Notes: generated from the letters alone by a model not told the origin. A DNA stretch of 64,000 nt from Ruminococcus_C callidus (GCF_049562855.1 NZ_CP186925.1:1922001-1986000); one strand, 5' to 3'. Shown: positions 50,893-60,217, numbered from the stretch's first letter. Made by a program: numbers and translations.

Positions 50893-51256
50893 AGCCTTTG
50901 CAACTCTCTGTGGTTTCTGCAGAGAGTTTTTTCAATGCTTTTTGGTATTGTTCCTTCACCCAGGCAACGCTGTCATTCAGTTCATCTGCAATGGCATCCC
51001 ATGTTGCAGCGTAAAGATACCGCAAACGAAGGATCTCACGCTGGTCGGCATTGTGATTTGCCATGATAAGTTCTTCCAGCTTCCGTTTCAACCGAATTGA
51101 TGCAATCAGATCGTCCCACGCTGCCTCCACGATCTCATGTATTTCATCTTCATCGATTTCCATCGCCATAGCTTTCCAATCCTGATAAATCACACTCTGT
51201 TCCTTGATGCGTCTGTTTAGATCCATACTGTTTCTTAAAACTTCTTTTGCAAGCAT
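50867..51256 (-). CDS. Sigma-70 region 4-like phage regulator (prophage B)
   Basis: This 129-aa helical protein carries a C-terminal helix-turn-helix of sigma region 4 type: QREILRLRYLYAATWDAIADEL..SVAWVKEQYQKALKKL. It ends with a Cys cluster (CKGCDCCAEE). Such ArpU/late-regulator-like proteins precede packaging genes and often activate late transcription. AAAGGAG precedes the ATG. A promoter with overlapping direct repeats lies about 90 bp upstream. Confidence 0.75.
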   Translation of the reverse strand: MLAKEVLRNSMDLNRRIKEQSVIYQDWKAMAMEIDEDEIHEIVEAAWDDLIASIRLKRKLEELIMANHNADQREILRLRYLYAATWDAIADELNDSVAWVKEQYQKALKKLSAETTESCKGCDCCAEEM

Positions 51257-51345
51257 ATCGATTCTCCTTTATGGACACGAAAAACAGCCCTCGCAGAATT
51301 TCTTCCGCAAAGGCTGTTTCGCTTTCTCCTGTTTTCCTACTTTAC

Positions 51346-51374
51346 AGTATACCACATATGCGAACTATCATCAA
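51346..51374 (-). promoter_or_regulatory. Promoter of the late-regulator/HNH/terS unit
   Basis: TTGATG, 17-bp spacer ending GTGG, TATACT on the minus strand. It overlaps the first of three TGATAGTTC direct repeats. Confidence 0.65.
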
Positions 51375-51400
51375 GTGTTATGAACTATCATGAACTATCA
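51362..51400. repeat. Three TGATAGTTC direct repeats
   Basis: GAACTATCA (plus strand) at 51362-51370, 51382-51390 and 51392-51400, with starts spaced 20 and 10 bp, i.e. on one helical face. They overlap the -35/spacer of the promoter 51346-51374 and the stop of the upstream gene, so they look like regulator-binding iterons. Confidence 0.6.
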
Positions 51401-51802
51401 ACTTTTCATCCCTGCCAAGGCTTCCCGGTGCAAACGATAACAGGAAGGTTTACTGTATCCCATTTCTTCTGCGATCTGATTCCAGTCCTTGAATTCCAGA
51501 TAACGCTTTGCCAGAATATCATGATGCTCCGTATCTGTGACGGCTTTTATCGCAGTATCAAAAACGGCTTTCAGATCTTCCAGTTCCTTTTTTGCAGTCT
51601 TTACTTCTTCCTCCAAGGATAAGATCTGAGAAACGCCGCTTTCCACGGCGTGAGATTCCGGCGATACGGGTTTGGGCAAATCAGAATAGGCAGGTGATTT
51701 GGGAAAAGAAAGTTTCTGACGAAGAGCATCTGCTTCCTTTTGTTTTCGGTCAATCCTTCTAAGAAGTCTTTGTGCCTGTTTCATGTATTCTTTTGCTGTC
51801 AT
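51398..51802 (-). CDS. DUF1492-like phage regulator with sigma region 4-type HTH (prophage B)
   Basis: This 134-aa protein (MTAKEYMKQAQRLLRRIDRK at its start) has an N-terminal coiled coil (about residues 60-95) and a C-terminal HTH: HHDILAKRYLEFKDWNQIAEEM..SKPSCYRLHREAL. This matches the DUF1492/RinA-like group of transcriptional regulators near packaging genes. ATGA overlap with VRR-NUC upstream; GGAGGAG before ATG 51802. Confidence 0.82.
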   Translation of the reverse strand: MTAKEYMKQAQRLLRRIDRKQKEADALRQKLSFPKSPAYSDLPKPVSPESHAVESGVSQILSLEEEVKTAKKELEDLKAVFDTAIKAVTDTEHHDILAKRYLEFKDWNQIAEEMGYSKPSCYRLHREALAGMKS

Positions 51803-52092
51803 GCCGTGATCTCCTCCAGCATTCTTTTTACCTCCTCCACAGAACGGACGATGGCAGCGTTTCCGCCGCATTTTTGTATTTTGCGAAGAGCCGATTCCTG
51901 CAAAGCAGTTGCTTTCCCTTTCTCCGTTTTTACTTCAAAGGCAAAGAACCTGCCGCCAATGCAGGCGATCACATCGGGGATTCCTGCCGTTCCATACATC
52001 CCGCCATGCTCCTTCCAGCAAAAACAATTCGGCACGGTTTTCAGATACCTCAAAATCGCCCTTACGATATCCGCTTCTTTCAAACTGCTCAC
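51799..52092 (-). CDS. VRR-NUC domain nuclease (prophage B)
   Basis: This 97-aa protein is a minimal VRR-NUC (PD-(D/E)XK) nuclease: GIPDVIACIGG (catalytic Asp), FAFEVKTEKGKATALQ (ExK), then QKCGGNAAIVRSVEEV. Phage versions act on branched DNA such as Holliday junctions during replication or before packaging. It follows the primase-helicase gene. Confidence 0.92.
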   Translation of the reverse strand: MSSLKEADIVRAILRYLKTVPNCFCWKEHGGMYGTAGIPDVIACIGGRFFAFEVKTEKGKATALQESALRKIQKCGGNAAIVRSVEEVKRMLEEITA

Positions 52093-52255
52093 CTCTTACC
52101 TCTTTACTGATTTTACAGGGAAATTTCTATTATACTCATAAAAAATGAGAAAATATATGGGGATATAAAATAGGAAATATATAAAAGATTACGGGAATTC
52201 CCTGCAAAGCCTGTAAACCCTGTCAGAACGCTGTGCAGACCTCTCCCCTGGCAAG

Positions 52256-54742
52256 CTACACATGGCTTTCTGAAAAGCTGATGCCTCTCCATGTCCTCCG
52301 TTTTCCGGTTCTGTCTGCTGCTTTCACGACCGTGGGAAAATTTGCTTCCAGTTCGTTGTTGAAATTCTGCTGACTGTATGGAGCCATGCCGCAGCTGTCA
52401 CAGTATGATTTATACCGTGCAAAGAACTCCATTCTTCCCACTTCTGCATCCATTTGCAAAGTACAGCAGTCCCGAACAAACGCCAGCACACTGTTGCTGT
52501 CCTCCCGGTATTTCTGGAGTTCCTGTGCATTTGCCTGTGTTTCTGAAAAATGAAAATGATTCTGCATCAGCCGCCGCAGTCCTTCTAAGGCAAATTGAAA
52601 GATCCCATCTGCTTCACAGCGGAACTTCTCCAGAAGTTCCGGATCTCGCTTGTCCTCCGGCACAGAATGATTGAACCGGACAATGATCAGACGGCGGTAA
52701 AAGCCCTCCGATTTGTCCCCATAGTTCTTCGGAATGCTGTTGCAGGAAAAGAGCAGCCTCGCATAGGGCTGAAAAGAAAAGGGATTTTTGTTTTTCTTTT
52801 CCACCGTCAGGTAATCCTCACCGACCAGTGCTTTAAAAATGCCGTTGTCTTCAATGCCCTTTGTGGGTAACTCTGCACAGATATTCGCCCATTTTCCAAA
52901 CAATTCTGCTGTCTTGAAACGGTCACTGAGTGCCTGCCATGCTACATTGGACACATTTTCTTTTCCCAGCAGCAGTTCATTCAGCACCCGCAGCAGCACA
53001 GACTTCCCGGCACCGCCTTTTCCCACAATGATAAAGCACTTCTGGGCATGATTGACCGGAATGAGAAAGTAGCCCAGCATCTCCTGAATCAGCGTCACCT
53101 GATCCTCCTCCACGGATTCATGCAGAAACTGCAGAAATCTGGGACACTTTGCATCGGACATATATCGCACATTCAGCTGTACCGTAGACAGATACTTTGC
53201 GGTGTGTTCCGATAAGGTTTCGTCCAGCACATTGTACAGTCCATTTCGCACATTGATGAGATAGGGATTGGGATTGAGTTCCCGAATATCCTTCTGTACC
53301 TGCATCTTCCATTGTCCTTCGGTATCATTGATCTGAGACAGCTTTGTGTATCTGGTCAGCATTTTATCCCGTACCATATTTCTTGCTGTCAGTTCCGTAA
53401 TGCTGTGATAAACGCCATTTTCATAGCAATAATACTGCTCGGCAGAATAAAACACAGGGGCATTCTGTGTCATGTATTCTGCAAGCACACCGGGCAGAAA
53501 CTTCGAACCCCGTTCTGTCATTTCATACCAGTCGGGAATTTCCATGCCGGAGCGATGCTTCCGTGTTTCGGATTTGTTTTGAAATGCCTTGTACAGTTCT
53601 TTTTGCAGAGCAAGCAGCGGCTTGACATCTGCATTTTTGAAACCGAAATGCTGCTTTAAATCGTAATGGATCATCGATTCGGCAGTCACGCTGTCCACAT
53701 TGTAAAGATATTCCGACACAAAGTTTCGTGCAGTCTGCAAATCTTCCACCACGGCATTTTGCACCTTTTGCTGCAGCAGCAGTGCCCGAATGCCATCAAT
53801 GGAAAGCGGCTGAAAACACAGAGCCGCAGGAGATTTACAGCTGCACTGTCCACTTCGCAGCTTTGGGCAGGAAAAGCCTTTCTCTGCAATGGTGCGGCAG
53901 GTCATAGGTTTTGTTCCGCTGCGGAGAAAATGCTGGATCTTATTCTGCGTTTCTTCAAAAGAATACTTCGGATACGGCTTGGAGTATTGATGTATGACCG
54001 CTGCACCGCCTTCAAACACGCTTAAATTGGAGATCATCGCATACCAGTCATGTTCAGAAAGTACAGCTGCATTGTCCCGGCAGTACTTGATAAAATCGCA
54101 TTCTGCTTCTACAATGCCGATCCCTTTCTGTTCGCCATGCAGCGGTACTTTTGATTGTTCTTCTGCTTCTTGCGAAACCGGCAGTCTTTCTATCAGCTGT
54201 TCCTGTGTGTATCTTCGTTCCGGGTGAAACGAGATGCACTCTACCAAGACCGGTTCTTTCTTGCAGTGATAGAATCCCGGCAGACGCATGACACGGCTTT
54301 CGTTGACACAGGCAGGATCTCCGCCAAAATGCTGCACCAGTGCCTTTTGAATGGGACGAAACAGGGACACCTTTGCCTCTTTGACAAACCAGTATGTATG
54401 CAGGGATTTTCTTGTTCTGATAACCATAGACGGCGGCAGCGGAAACGCATCGATGAGTGTCTGCTGTTCCTCGAAAGTTTTATCGTCCATCTCCACAAAC
54501 TGTGCATTGATGCGAGTAATGCTGTCATCGGTCTGACCGCCGGAGTTCACCACAAAAAAGATGCCATGATTTTTCTGGTTATGTTCTTTCAGCGTGGACT
54601 CCACTGCAAAGAATTTTCCTGCTTCTACAGACATTTTGGCACCGGTAAAGATGCCTTCTTTCCGATCATCAAAAATACGCAGACATACCGTATCGTCCGG
54701 ATGAAAGATCGCATTGATAACATCCTGTGCCGATATATTCAT
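52256..54742 (-). CDS. Primase/SF3 helicase, phage replication protein (prophage B)
   Basis: This 828-aa protein has an N-terminal primase-like part (about 60-190: NAQFVEMDDKTFEEQ, VIRTRKSLHTYWF, CVNESRVMRLPGFYHCK), compatible with an archaeo-eukaryotic-type primase. The C-terminal SF3/P4-type helicase has Walker A VGKGGAGKSVLL near residue 600, Walker B-like ANICAELP and sensor LLFSCNSIPKNYGDKSEGFYRR (quoted in part: LLFSCNSIPK). It would prime and unwind at the phage origin. GGAGGAAG precedes ATG 54742, which overlaps the previous stop. Confidence 0.9.
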   Translation of the reverse strand: MNISAQDVINAIFHPDDTVCLRIFDDRKEGIFTGAKMSVEAGKFFAVESTLKEHNQKNHGIFFVVNSGGQTDDSITRINAQFVEMDDKTFEEQQTLIDAFPLPPSMVIRTRKSLHTYWFVKEAKVSLFRPIQKALVQHFGGDPACVNESRVMRLPGFYHCKKEPVLVECISFHPERRYTQEQLIERLPVSQEAEEQSKVPLHGEQKGIGIVEAECDFIKYCRDNAAVLSEHDWYAMISNLSVFEGGAAVIHQYSKPYPKYSFEETQNKIQHFLRSGTKPMTCRTIAEKGFSCPKLRSGQCSCKSPAALCFQPLSIDGIRALLLQQKVQNAVVEDLQTARNFVSEYLYNVDSVTAESMIHYDLKQHFGFKNADVKPLLALQKELYKAFQNKSETRKHRSGMEIPDWYEMTERGSKFLPGVLAEYMTQNAPVFYSAEQYYCYENGVYHSITELTARNMVRDKMLTRYTKLSQINDTEGQWKMQVQKDIRELNPNPYLINVRNGLYNVLDETLSEHTAKYLSTVQLNVRYMSDAKCPRFLQFLHESVEEDQVTLIQEMLGYFLIPVNHAQKCFIIVGKGGAGKSVLLRVLNELLLGKENVSNVAWQALSDRFKTAELFGKWANICAELPTKGIEDNGIFKALVGEDYLTVEKKNKNPFSFQPYARLLFSCNSIPKNYGDKSEGFYRRLIIVRFNHSVPEDKRDPELLEKFRCEADGIFQFALEGLRRLMQNHFHFSETQANAQELQKYREDSNSVLAFVRDCCTLQMDAEVGRMEFFARYKSYCDSCGMAPYSQQNFNNELEANFPTVVKAADRTGKRRTWRGISFSESHV

Positions 54743-55173
54743 ACCACTTCCTCCATTTCTTCTGTGAAATATCGAATCGGCATATGCCTGCGTTTTGCCC
54801 ATTGGATCTCCTGTGCCATGCCCTCAGAAATGCTGCTGCCGAACACCCATAATTCCACGCATTTGGTTAATAGGACGTGATTCATGAACATTGCAGTTTG
54901 CCGTTCTTCCCCAAGGGTATCGTCCAGAAACTGCGGAAAGAGCAAATGCGGTGCAATGGGAATACTGTGATGCATTACTGCAAAACGACTGTATTTCCGG
55001 GCATTTTCAATATTTTCATTGGTATTGCCACGATAGGGAGAACAGATATATACAAGCGGTCGGAATGCCGCCAGTCTCCGTGCCTTTTTCTCCTCGCTCT
55101 CTATTCTTTTCATTGCTTCAAATTCGGTCGGCGAGAAGTATCCTTCCTTGTTGTGTGTTTCTGCCAAGTTCAT
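54739..55173 (-). CDS. DUF4406/DUF7768-like nucleoside 2-deoxyribosyltransferase-fold protein (prophage B)
   Basis: This 144-aa protein has VYICSPYRGNTNENIENARKYS after a helical N-terminus, then IPIAPHLLFPQFLDD and ELWVFGSSISEGMAQEI. This is the deoxyribosyltransferase-like Rossmann pattern of DUF4406/DUF7768. It could act on nucleotides during phage replication, but activity is untested. It overlaps both the polymerase (4 bp) and primase genes (ATGA). Confidence 0.82.
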   Translation of the reverse strand: MNLAETHNKEGYFSPTEFEAMKRIESEEKKARRLAAFRPLVYICSPYRGNTNENIENARKYSRFAVMHHSIPIAPHLLFPQFLDDTLGEERQTAMFMNHVLLTKCVELWVFGSSISEGMAQEIQWAKRRHMPIRYFTEEMEEVV

Positions 55174-57092
55174 TCCTCCAGTTCCTCTAAATTGCCGAAG
55201 CTTTCTCCGGCAGATGCTTCTGCCACAAGGGGCAGATCAAACTCCGGAAACGGCTGCTGTTCCATACAGCCTTTCACAAAAGCCACTGCTTCCTGCAATC
55301 TGTCTTTCGGAATGAGAAACGTCAGTTCATCGTGAATCTGCAGGATCGGTCTCAGCCATGGGCGTGACGGCAGTCCTTCTAAAATACGGACAATTGCCAG
55401 CTTCAGAATATCCGCAGCCGTTCCCTGAATCGGGGTATTCAAGGCACATCGTTCCGCAAAGGACTGCAGTCCCCAGTTGTCGCTGCGAATATTGGGAAGA
55501 TACCTTCTGCGTCCCAGCCAGGTTTCTGTATACAGTTTCTGCTTTGCGATCATCTTTGTTTCATTCTGCCAGACCGTCAAAGCCGGATAGCCAGCCTTCA
55601 GATTGCGAATGATTTCTTCACATTCCGGTATAGATTTCTCTACGCCTGCCTTGAACTTCAATGTGCTCTGCAGTCCCTTTGGAAATAGCCCGTAAAATGT
55701 GCCAAAGTTCACGTTCTTGGCGATGGTACGCTGTTCCTTGTATTCCGGTCGATGCTTGTTTTGTGTTTCTGCATAGGTACAGCCAAAAATGACAGAAGTC
55801 GTTGCCGCATGAATATCCCCGCCGTTTTGATAGGTTTCCATCATGGTCTTGTCCCGGCAGTAGAATGCTCCCACACGCAGTTCGATTTGCGAAAAATCGA
55901 GAGACAAGATCAGATGATTTTCCGAAGCCTGAATAAAATTGCGGACACCGATGGGATCGTTGCTTTTTCTGGGGCAGTTCTGTAAATTGGGATTGCGGCA
56001 ATTCATGCGGCCTGTTTCGGTGGACAATGCAAAGAAATCCGGATGGATCCTGCCCGTTGCAGCGTTTCGGAATTTCAGATAGCCGTCAATGTAGGTGGAC
56101 TTGATCTTGCTCCATTTTCGGTATTCCTGTACCAGTGTGAACAAAGGAGAAAGTTCCGGACGGTTGGCATCACACCATTCCTTCAGCAGGATCATTGTGG
56201 CATCGTCTGCTGCTTCTCTGTTGGATGCTGTGACTTTCATAACAGGCAGCTGTAAAGTCTGATACAGATACTCCTTGAAAGCTTTAGTGCTGCAGTTTGC
56301 TCCAATGGAAATGTCGCCAATGAGCATTGTGATCTCATTCCGGATACGCTGCATTTGCTGTTCTGCCTCCTGCTGACGCACTTTCATCAAATCTGCATTC
56401 ACAGGCACGCCGTTGTATTTCATTAGCCCTAAGTACACCGCTGCAGGTGATTCGATTTCTTCCACAAGGTACCGATGTTTCGGCAAAAACCGATCAAACC
56501 AGTTGTTAAAAATATGATACAACCGCAGTGCAAAATCAGAGTCCGCACAGCCATAGCGTATTGTTTCCATATCCTGTGCATCCAGTTCGTCAAAGTGTCT
56601 GCCGTTTGTAACATCCGAAAAAGTGGGCAGCCGTTCATGACACAATTCTTCCGCCAGTTTTTTCAGACCGCTGTCAGCAAGTTTGCGAAATGCGTAGTTG
56701 CTTTTCAAGGTCATTTGTGCTGCACAAATGGTATCATACACCGGCGGCTGTATGATGATATCCTGTTGACAGGATATTGCAGATTCAAAGGCGATATTGT
56801 GAGCAACTTTAACGATGCACTTGTCCGTGAGAAAAGTTCGCAGAAATTGCAAAAAAGATGTCAGTTCGATATTTTCTCCTACTCTGTGAGCCACTGGGAC
56901 ATATATTCCGGTATGCTCTTTGACAGAAAAACTGCATCCGGTCATATGGTTTTTCTGCGGATCAAGAGCCGCCTTTTCTTCCATGCGGTAAGGCTCGTTC
57001 GGTGCAGTCTCATAGTCAAAAGCCACAACTGCTGCATCGCCGATATACTGCTGAATTTCCTGCACCGAAGTGACACATCTGTAATTCTCCAT
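55170..57092 (-). CDS. Family A DNA polymerase with 3'-5' exonuclease (prophage B)
   Basis: This 640-aa phage polymerase has an N-terminal DnaQ-like 3'-5' exonuclease (VVAFDYETAPN, KVAHNIAFESA) and a C-terminal Pol I domain. Motif A is LSLDFSQIELRVGAF, motif B RTIAKNVNFGTFYGLFPKG and motif C ILQIHDELTF. There is no 5'-3' exonuclease domain. It is the replicative polymerase of prophage B. Confidence 0.95.
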   Translation of the reverse strand: MENYRCVTSVQEIQQYIGDAAVVAFDYETAPNEPYRMEEKAALDPQKNHMTGCSFSVKEHTGIYVPVAHRVGENIELTSFLQFLRTFLTDKCIVKVAHNIAFESAISCQQDIIIQPPVYDTICAAQMTLKSNYAFRKLADSGLKKLAEELCHERLPTFSDVTNGRHFDELDAQDMETIRYGCADSDFALRLYHIFNNWFDRFLPKHRYLVEEIESPAAVYLGLMKYNGVPVNADLMKVRQQEAEQQMQRIRNEITMLIGDISIGANCSTKAFKEYLYQTLQLPVMKVTASNREAADDATMILLKEWCDANRPELSPLFTLVQEYRKWSKIKSTYIDGYLKFRNAATGRIHPDFFALSTETGRMNCRNPNLQNCPRKSNDPIGVRNFIQASENHLILSLDFSQIELRVGAFYCRDKTMMETYQNGGDIHAATTSVIFGCTYAETQNKHRPEYKEQRTIAKNVNFGTFYGLFPKGLQSTLKFKAGVEKSIPECEEIIRNLKAGYPALTVWQNETKMIAKQKLYTETWLGRRRYLPNIRSDNWGLQSFAERCALNTPIQGTAADILKLAIVRILEGLPSRPWLRPILQIHDELTFLIPKDRLQEAVAFVKGCMEQQPFPEFDLPLVAEASAGESFGNLEELEE

Positions 57093-57102
57093 AGCGTTCT
57101 CC

Positions 57103-57837
57103 TCAATTCAGCGGCTCCATGACTTCGCCGGTTTCCGGGTCCACACGCAGTGCATCTTCTGCATCATAGCCCACATTTTTACTAAGAGCCTTGACCTGTT
57201 CTGTTACAGCTGTGATCAGCGGATATTCTTCCGGTGACAACACCCGTTCTACAGCAAACTGTGCCTGGGAATAACTCATGCCAGTGCCGCTGACTGCTTT
57301 TTTCAGTGTAAATTTTGTTACCACAGCATTGGAATTCTTGTATTTGGGGATCACACGCATCAGATAACGAGTAAAGGACTTCAGAGAACCGGTAGGCAGA
57401 GACAGAATTACCGGAAAAATATCGCCCTCCCGAAGCAGATACAGACGACGGCGATTCTTGCAGGCTTTTGCACCGTTCTTTCCGGATCCATACTGATTCA
57501 GCGGGCAGGAATCACAGCTGCCGCCGGGATTTCCTTCCCCGTGGTGCCCGTCAAAGCTGCCGCAGTCAGGCGGATTGGAGCCGCCCTGATATTCGCTTTG
57601 GTAGTAGGCATTCAAAGAATGCTGATAGAGGATCACAGCTGAAAATGTTTTTACCGTGTCCGGTTCCTCTGGATTCTCACCGGGAATTTCAAACATCACA
57701 CCGCCGCCGGACGGGATCTTAACTCGTTCAAATGCAGCAGATAAGCCGTCCATTTCTGCACACATCACATCGGCAAGATCAAAGTCCTGCAGAGCAAGGA
57801 AGCCTGTTTGGTTGGTTTCCATCATTTCATTTTTCAT
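57103..57837 (-). CDS. Unknown replication-module protein with Cys cluster (prophage B)
   Basis: This 244-aa protein has ERVKIPSGGGVMFEIPGE near residue 40 and a zinc-binding-like cluster around 100-125: CGSFDG..., CDSCPLNQYGSGKNG, CKNRRRLYLL. A beta-rich segment follows (FPVILSLPTGSLKSFTRYL). I do not recognise a family. It lies between a helicase-side coiled-coil protein and the polymerase, as single-strand binding or loader proteins do; that role is inferred. ATG 57837 chosen for GAAAGGATG upstream. Confidence 0.7.
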   Translation of the reverse strand: MKNEMMETNQTGFLALQDFDLADVMCAEMDGLSAAFERVKIPSGGGVMFEIPGENPEEPDTVKTFSAVILYQHSLNAYYQSEYQGGSNPPDCGSFDGHHGEGNPGGSCDSCPLNQYGSGKNGAKACKNRRRLYLLREGDIFPVILSLPTGSLKSFTRYLMRVIPKYKNSNAVVTKFTLKKAVSGTGMSYSQAQFAVERVLSPEEYPLITAVTEQVKALSKNVGYDAEDALRVDPETGEVMEPLN

Positions 57838-57850
57838 TGATTTCATCCTT

Positions 57851-58267
57851 TCATTTTGCAGATTGGCGAACAGACACAGCGGTCTGCTCATAGACATGGA
57901 CAAGACCGCTCAGCCACTCTGGTACAGTATCCTGATTTTCTGCGATCTGCTCTTTGACAAAAGCAGACAGACTATTGGCATTAACAGTTTCATAGACCAG
58001 ATCTCCGCAGCCGTTTTCTTTCAAGGCTGCATACAGTTCTTCTTTGCGTCCTGCCACAGCAGAGGCACGAATTTTGGTGGTCAGAGCAAACATCGTTCCG
58101 GCACGGGTGAAATTCTGGGTTTCTGTTTCTGCCATTTGCATAGAAAGCTGATACTCTGTCTGTGCGATTTCCGCATGGATGTCCTTTAACTGCTGCTCTG
58201 CTGCTTTCTTTTTCTCACGGAGTTGTTTTAGCCGCTCCGCCAGTTCATACATGTTCTGTGTTTGCAT
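57851..58267 (-). CDS. Coiled-coil replication-module protein (prophage B)
   Basis: This 138-aa protein has an N-terminal coiled coil (residues 5-50, KQLREKKKAAEQQLKDIHAEI) followed by a compact domain with VAGRKEELYAALKENGCGDLVYETVNANSLSAFVKEQ (quoted as VAGRKEELYAALKENGCGDL). Similar small proteins accompany SNF2 helicases in clostridial phages. No enzymatic motif; function unknown. One base separates it from the helicase stop. Confidence 0.7.
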   Translation of the reverse strand: MQTQNMYELAERLKQLREKKKAAEQQLKDIHAEIAQTEYQLSMQMAETETQNFTRAGTMFALTTKIRASAVAGRKEELYAALKENGCGDLVYETVNANSLSAFVKEQIAENQDTVPEWLSGLVHVYEQTAVSVRQSAK

Positions 58268-58268
58268 T

Positions 58269-59708
58269 TCAAACTCCTTCCTGAAATGGGTTCATTCCGT
58301 TCCGATAATCGTCTACCAGCGTTCTCGCTAAATCCACCTTATCCCGCAGAGAATGGAGGATTTTAGCATCCACAGTATTCTTTGCAGTCAGATAAATATA
58401 CAGACAGTTTTCTGTCTGAGAAACTCGATGGATTCTTGCTTTTGCCTGTTCAAAGTTAGACATGGAATAGTCCAGACTGTAGAACACCATGGTGGATGCT
58501 GCGGTAAGTGTGATGCCCAGACCTGCCGCTGCGATCTGTCCTACAAAGACCTTACAGTCTGCATCTTCCTGAAATCTGCGGATTTCCTCTGCACGGTCAG
58601 AAACACCGCCACGCACAGACGCATAGCCAATCTGTTTTCGTTTCAGCAGTTCCTGAATGCCGTCCAGTTCCGGCACAAATCTTGCCAGAATGACCAGCTT
58701 TTTTCCTTCTGCAAGCATGGTGTCCAGAATATCGGACAGGGCATCCAGTTTTGCTGTGCTGACAGAAGTGATACTTCCGGCATCGTCTGTGAGATAGCCG
58801 CCTGTCATCTGCGACAAACGCAGCATTTTTGTCAGTACATTTACTGCTGATACTTCGGAATTTGAAAGCTCTGCAAAACTTTCCTTTTCCAGCTGTTTAT
58901 ACAGCTTCATGGCTTTTGGTTCCAGTTCTACCGTGCGTATCTCCTCGGTAATTTGAGGCAAATCCAGACATTCTGCCTTAGTTACACGATAGGCAACGGA
59001 ATGCAGTTTTTGCAGGAACTCCTCCAGCAAAGACTTTTTGAAAACCGGAACATGGTTCCCATAGCCGCACATATCGAAATAACGACTGCGAAAAGCATAG
59101 AAGCTTGTCCCGAAGATCTCTTTATTCAGAAAGCGGTACTGGGAAAAGACATCCAGTTCTTTGTTGGTAATGAGTGTACCGGTCAGAAGCAGCTTGTATC
59201 TTGACTTGTCTCCGAGATGGTGCATGGCTTTGGACTGTGCCGTGCGGTTTTCCTTGATCTTATGTGCCTCGTCTGCAATGATAAGGTCGGCATCAAAGGC
59301 AAGCAGTTCTTTCTCCAATCGCCATGCAGATTCATAATTGACAACAGCGATTTGCAAACCATCCCCATGCAGCTTGGAAAGTTGTTCTTTTTTCTGTGTA
59401 CTGCTGCCTTTCAGAATAGTCAGCTGATACGGAAAAGCAGCAAAACGTGCAAATTCCTGTTCCCAGACAGAGAGAATAGACAGTGGTGCTGTGATCAGGA
59501 TTCTTCTGATATGACGATACTGATACAGAATTCCAACAATGGCAATGCTGGTGATGGTCTTTCCGCAGCCCATTTCCATGAGCAATGCCACGCCATTGCT
59601 GTGTGTCTCTGAAGGCAGGATGCCAAAGCGTTCGCAGGCAAAGCGGCAGGCGGATTGTTGATGGCGATAGAGCGTTGCTTTAAGGGGGATTTTTAGAACT
59701 TCTTTCAC
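58269..59708 (-). CDS. SNF2/DEAD-like SF2 helicase (prophage B)
   Basis: This 479-aa SF2 protein has Walker A LLMEMGCGKTITSI near residue 45, DEAH box LIIADEAHKIKE, motif III LLLTGTLITNK, and in the second RecA domain VFVGQIAAAGLGITLTAAS and QAKARIHRVSQ (motif VI). This is the SNF2-type helicase/translocase of phage replication modules. It is the first gene of a run of tightly packed replication genes. Confidence 0.93.
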   Translation of the reverse strand: MKEVLKIPLKATLYRHQQSACRFACERFGILPSETHSNGVALLMEMGCGKTITSIAIVGILYQYRHIRRILITAPLSILSVWEQEFARFAAFPYQLTILKGSSTQKKEQLSKLHGDGLQIAVVNYESAWRLEKELLAFDADLIIADEAHKIKENRTAQSKAMHHLGDKSRYKLLLTGTLITNKELDVFSQYRFLNKEIFGTSFYAFRSRYFDMCGYGNHVPVFKKSLLEEFLQKLHSVAYRVTKAECLDLPQITEEIRTVELEPKAMKLYKQLEKESFAELSNSEVSAVNVLTKMLRLSQMTGGYLTDDAGSITSVSTAKLDALSDILDTMLAEGKKLVILARFVPELDGIQELLKRKQIGYASVRGGVSDRAEEIRRFQEDADCKVFVGQIAAAGLGITLTAASTMVFYSLDYSMSNFEQAKARIHRVSQTENCLYIYLTAKNTVDAKILHSLRDKVDLARTLVDDYRNGMNPFQEGV

Positions 59709-59716
59709 TTTTTCTC

Positions 59717-60055
59717 CTATGCTTTGTATGGACGATATGTATCTGGACCAAATCTGGCAAGAATTTGCTTTAGTATTCGGCTTTGGTATACATCCGCCTT
59801 TTGCAGCAGTTCTTCCAGAACTGTAACTTCTTCTTTTGACAGCAGATTTTTATTTGGAGCATACCATTCCGGTATCTGTACTCCGCCACCGTTTCCGCTA
59901 AAAGTTTCAAGGGGATATTTCAGCATGAGTGCTCGTATGTCTCGGCGAATCGTTTTTTCTGAAACATGAAATTCATGCATTAAAATTGGAACTGTGCTTT
60001 TCCGACGGGAAATCAGTAATTTCAAAATCTCTTCTCGCCGTTCTACGAGACCCAT
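59717..60055 (-). CDS. DeoR-type HTH regulator (prophage B)
   Basis: This 112-aa protein has a winged HTH of DeoR type (VERREEILKLLISRRKSTVPILM, quoted as VERREEILKLLISRRKST; VSEKTIRRDIRALM) and a short C-terminus without a sugar-binding domain. The ATG at 60055 has GGGGGTG upstream; a GTG at 60064 lacks spacing. A 9-bp palindrome 43 bp upstream (60098-60120) is a plausible autoregulatory operator. It may control the replication genes that follow. Confidence 0.82.
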   Translation of the reverse strand: MGLVERREEILKLLISRRKSTVPILMHEFHVSEKTIRRDIRALMLKYPLETFSGNGGGVQIPEWYAPNKNLLSKEEVTVLEELLQKADVYQSRILKQILARFGPDTYRPYKA

Positions 60056-60097
60056 GCCTTTCACCCCCTTTCCGATGTATTTTTATTCTACAACCCA

Positions 60098-60120
60098 AAC
60101 TGGTCAGGTCGTGACCAGTT
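60098..60120. promoter_or_regulatory. Palindromic operator AACTGGTCA-n5-TGACCAGTT
   Basis: A perfect 9-bp inverted repeat with a 5-bp centre lies upstream of the DeoR-type gene. The half-site AACTGGTCA occurs again at 60232-60240, inside the 3' end of the DUF3825 gene. Confidence 0.65.
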
Positions 60121-60217
60121 CGAAAAAGATTCACAGAAGTTTCACAAAATGAATTCTTTCAAGAATTACAAAACACCGACAAGGTACAGAAAAAATTCTG
60201 CACCTCATCGGATGTTC

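Noticed and set aside
54155..54880. A 241-aa plus-strand frame opposite the primase/helicase gene
   Set aside because: The minus-strand gene has full primase/helicase motifs and coupled overlaps; the plus frame has no recognisable domain or ribosome binding site.
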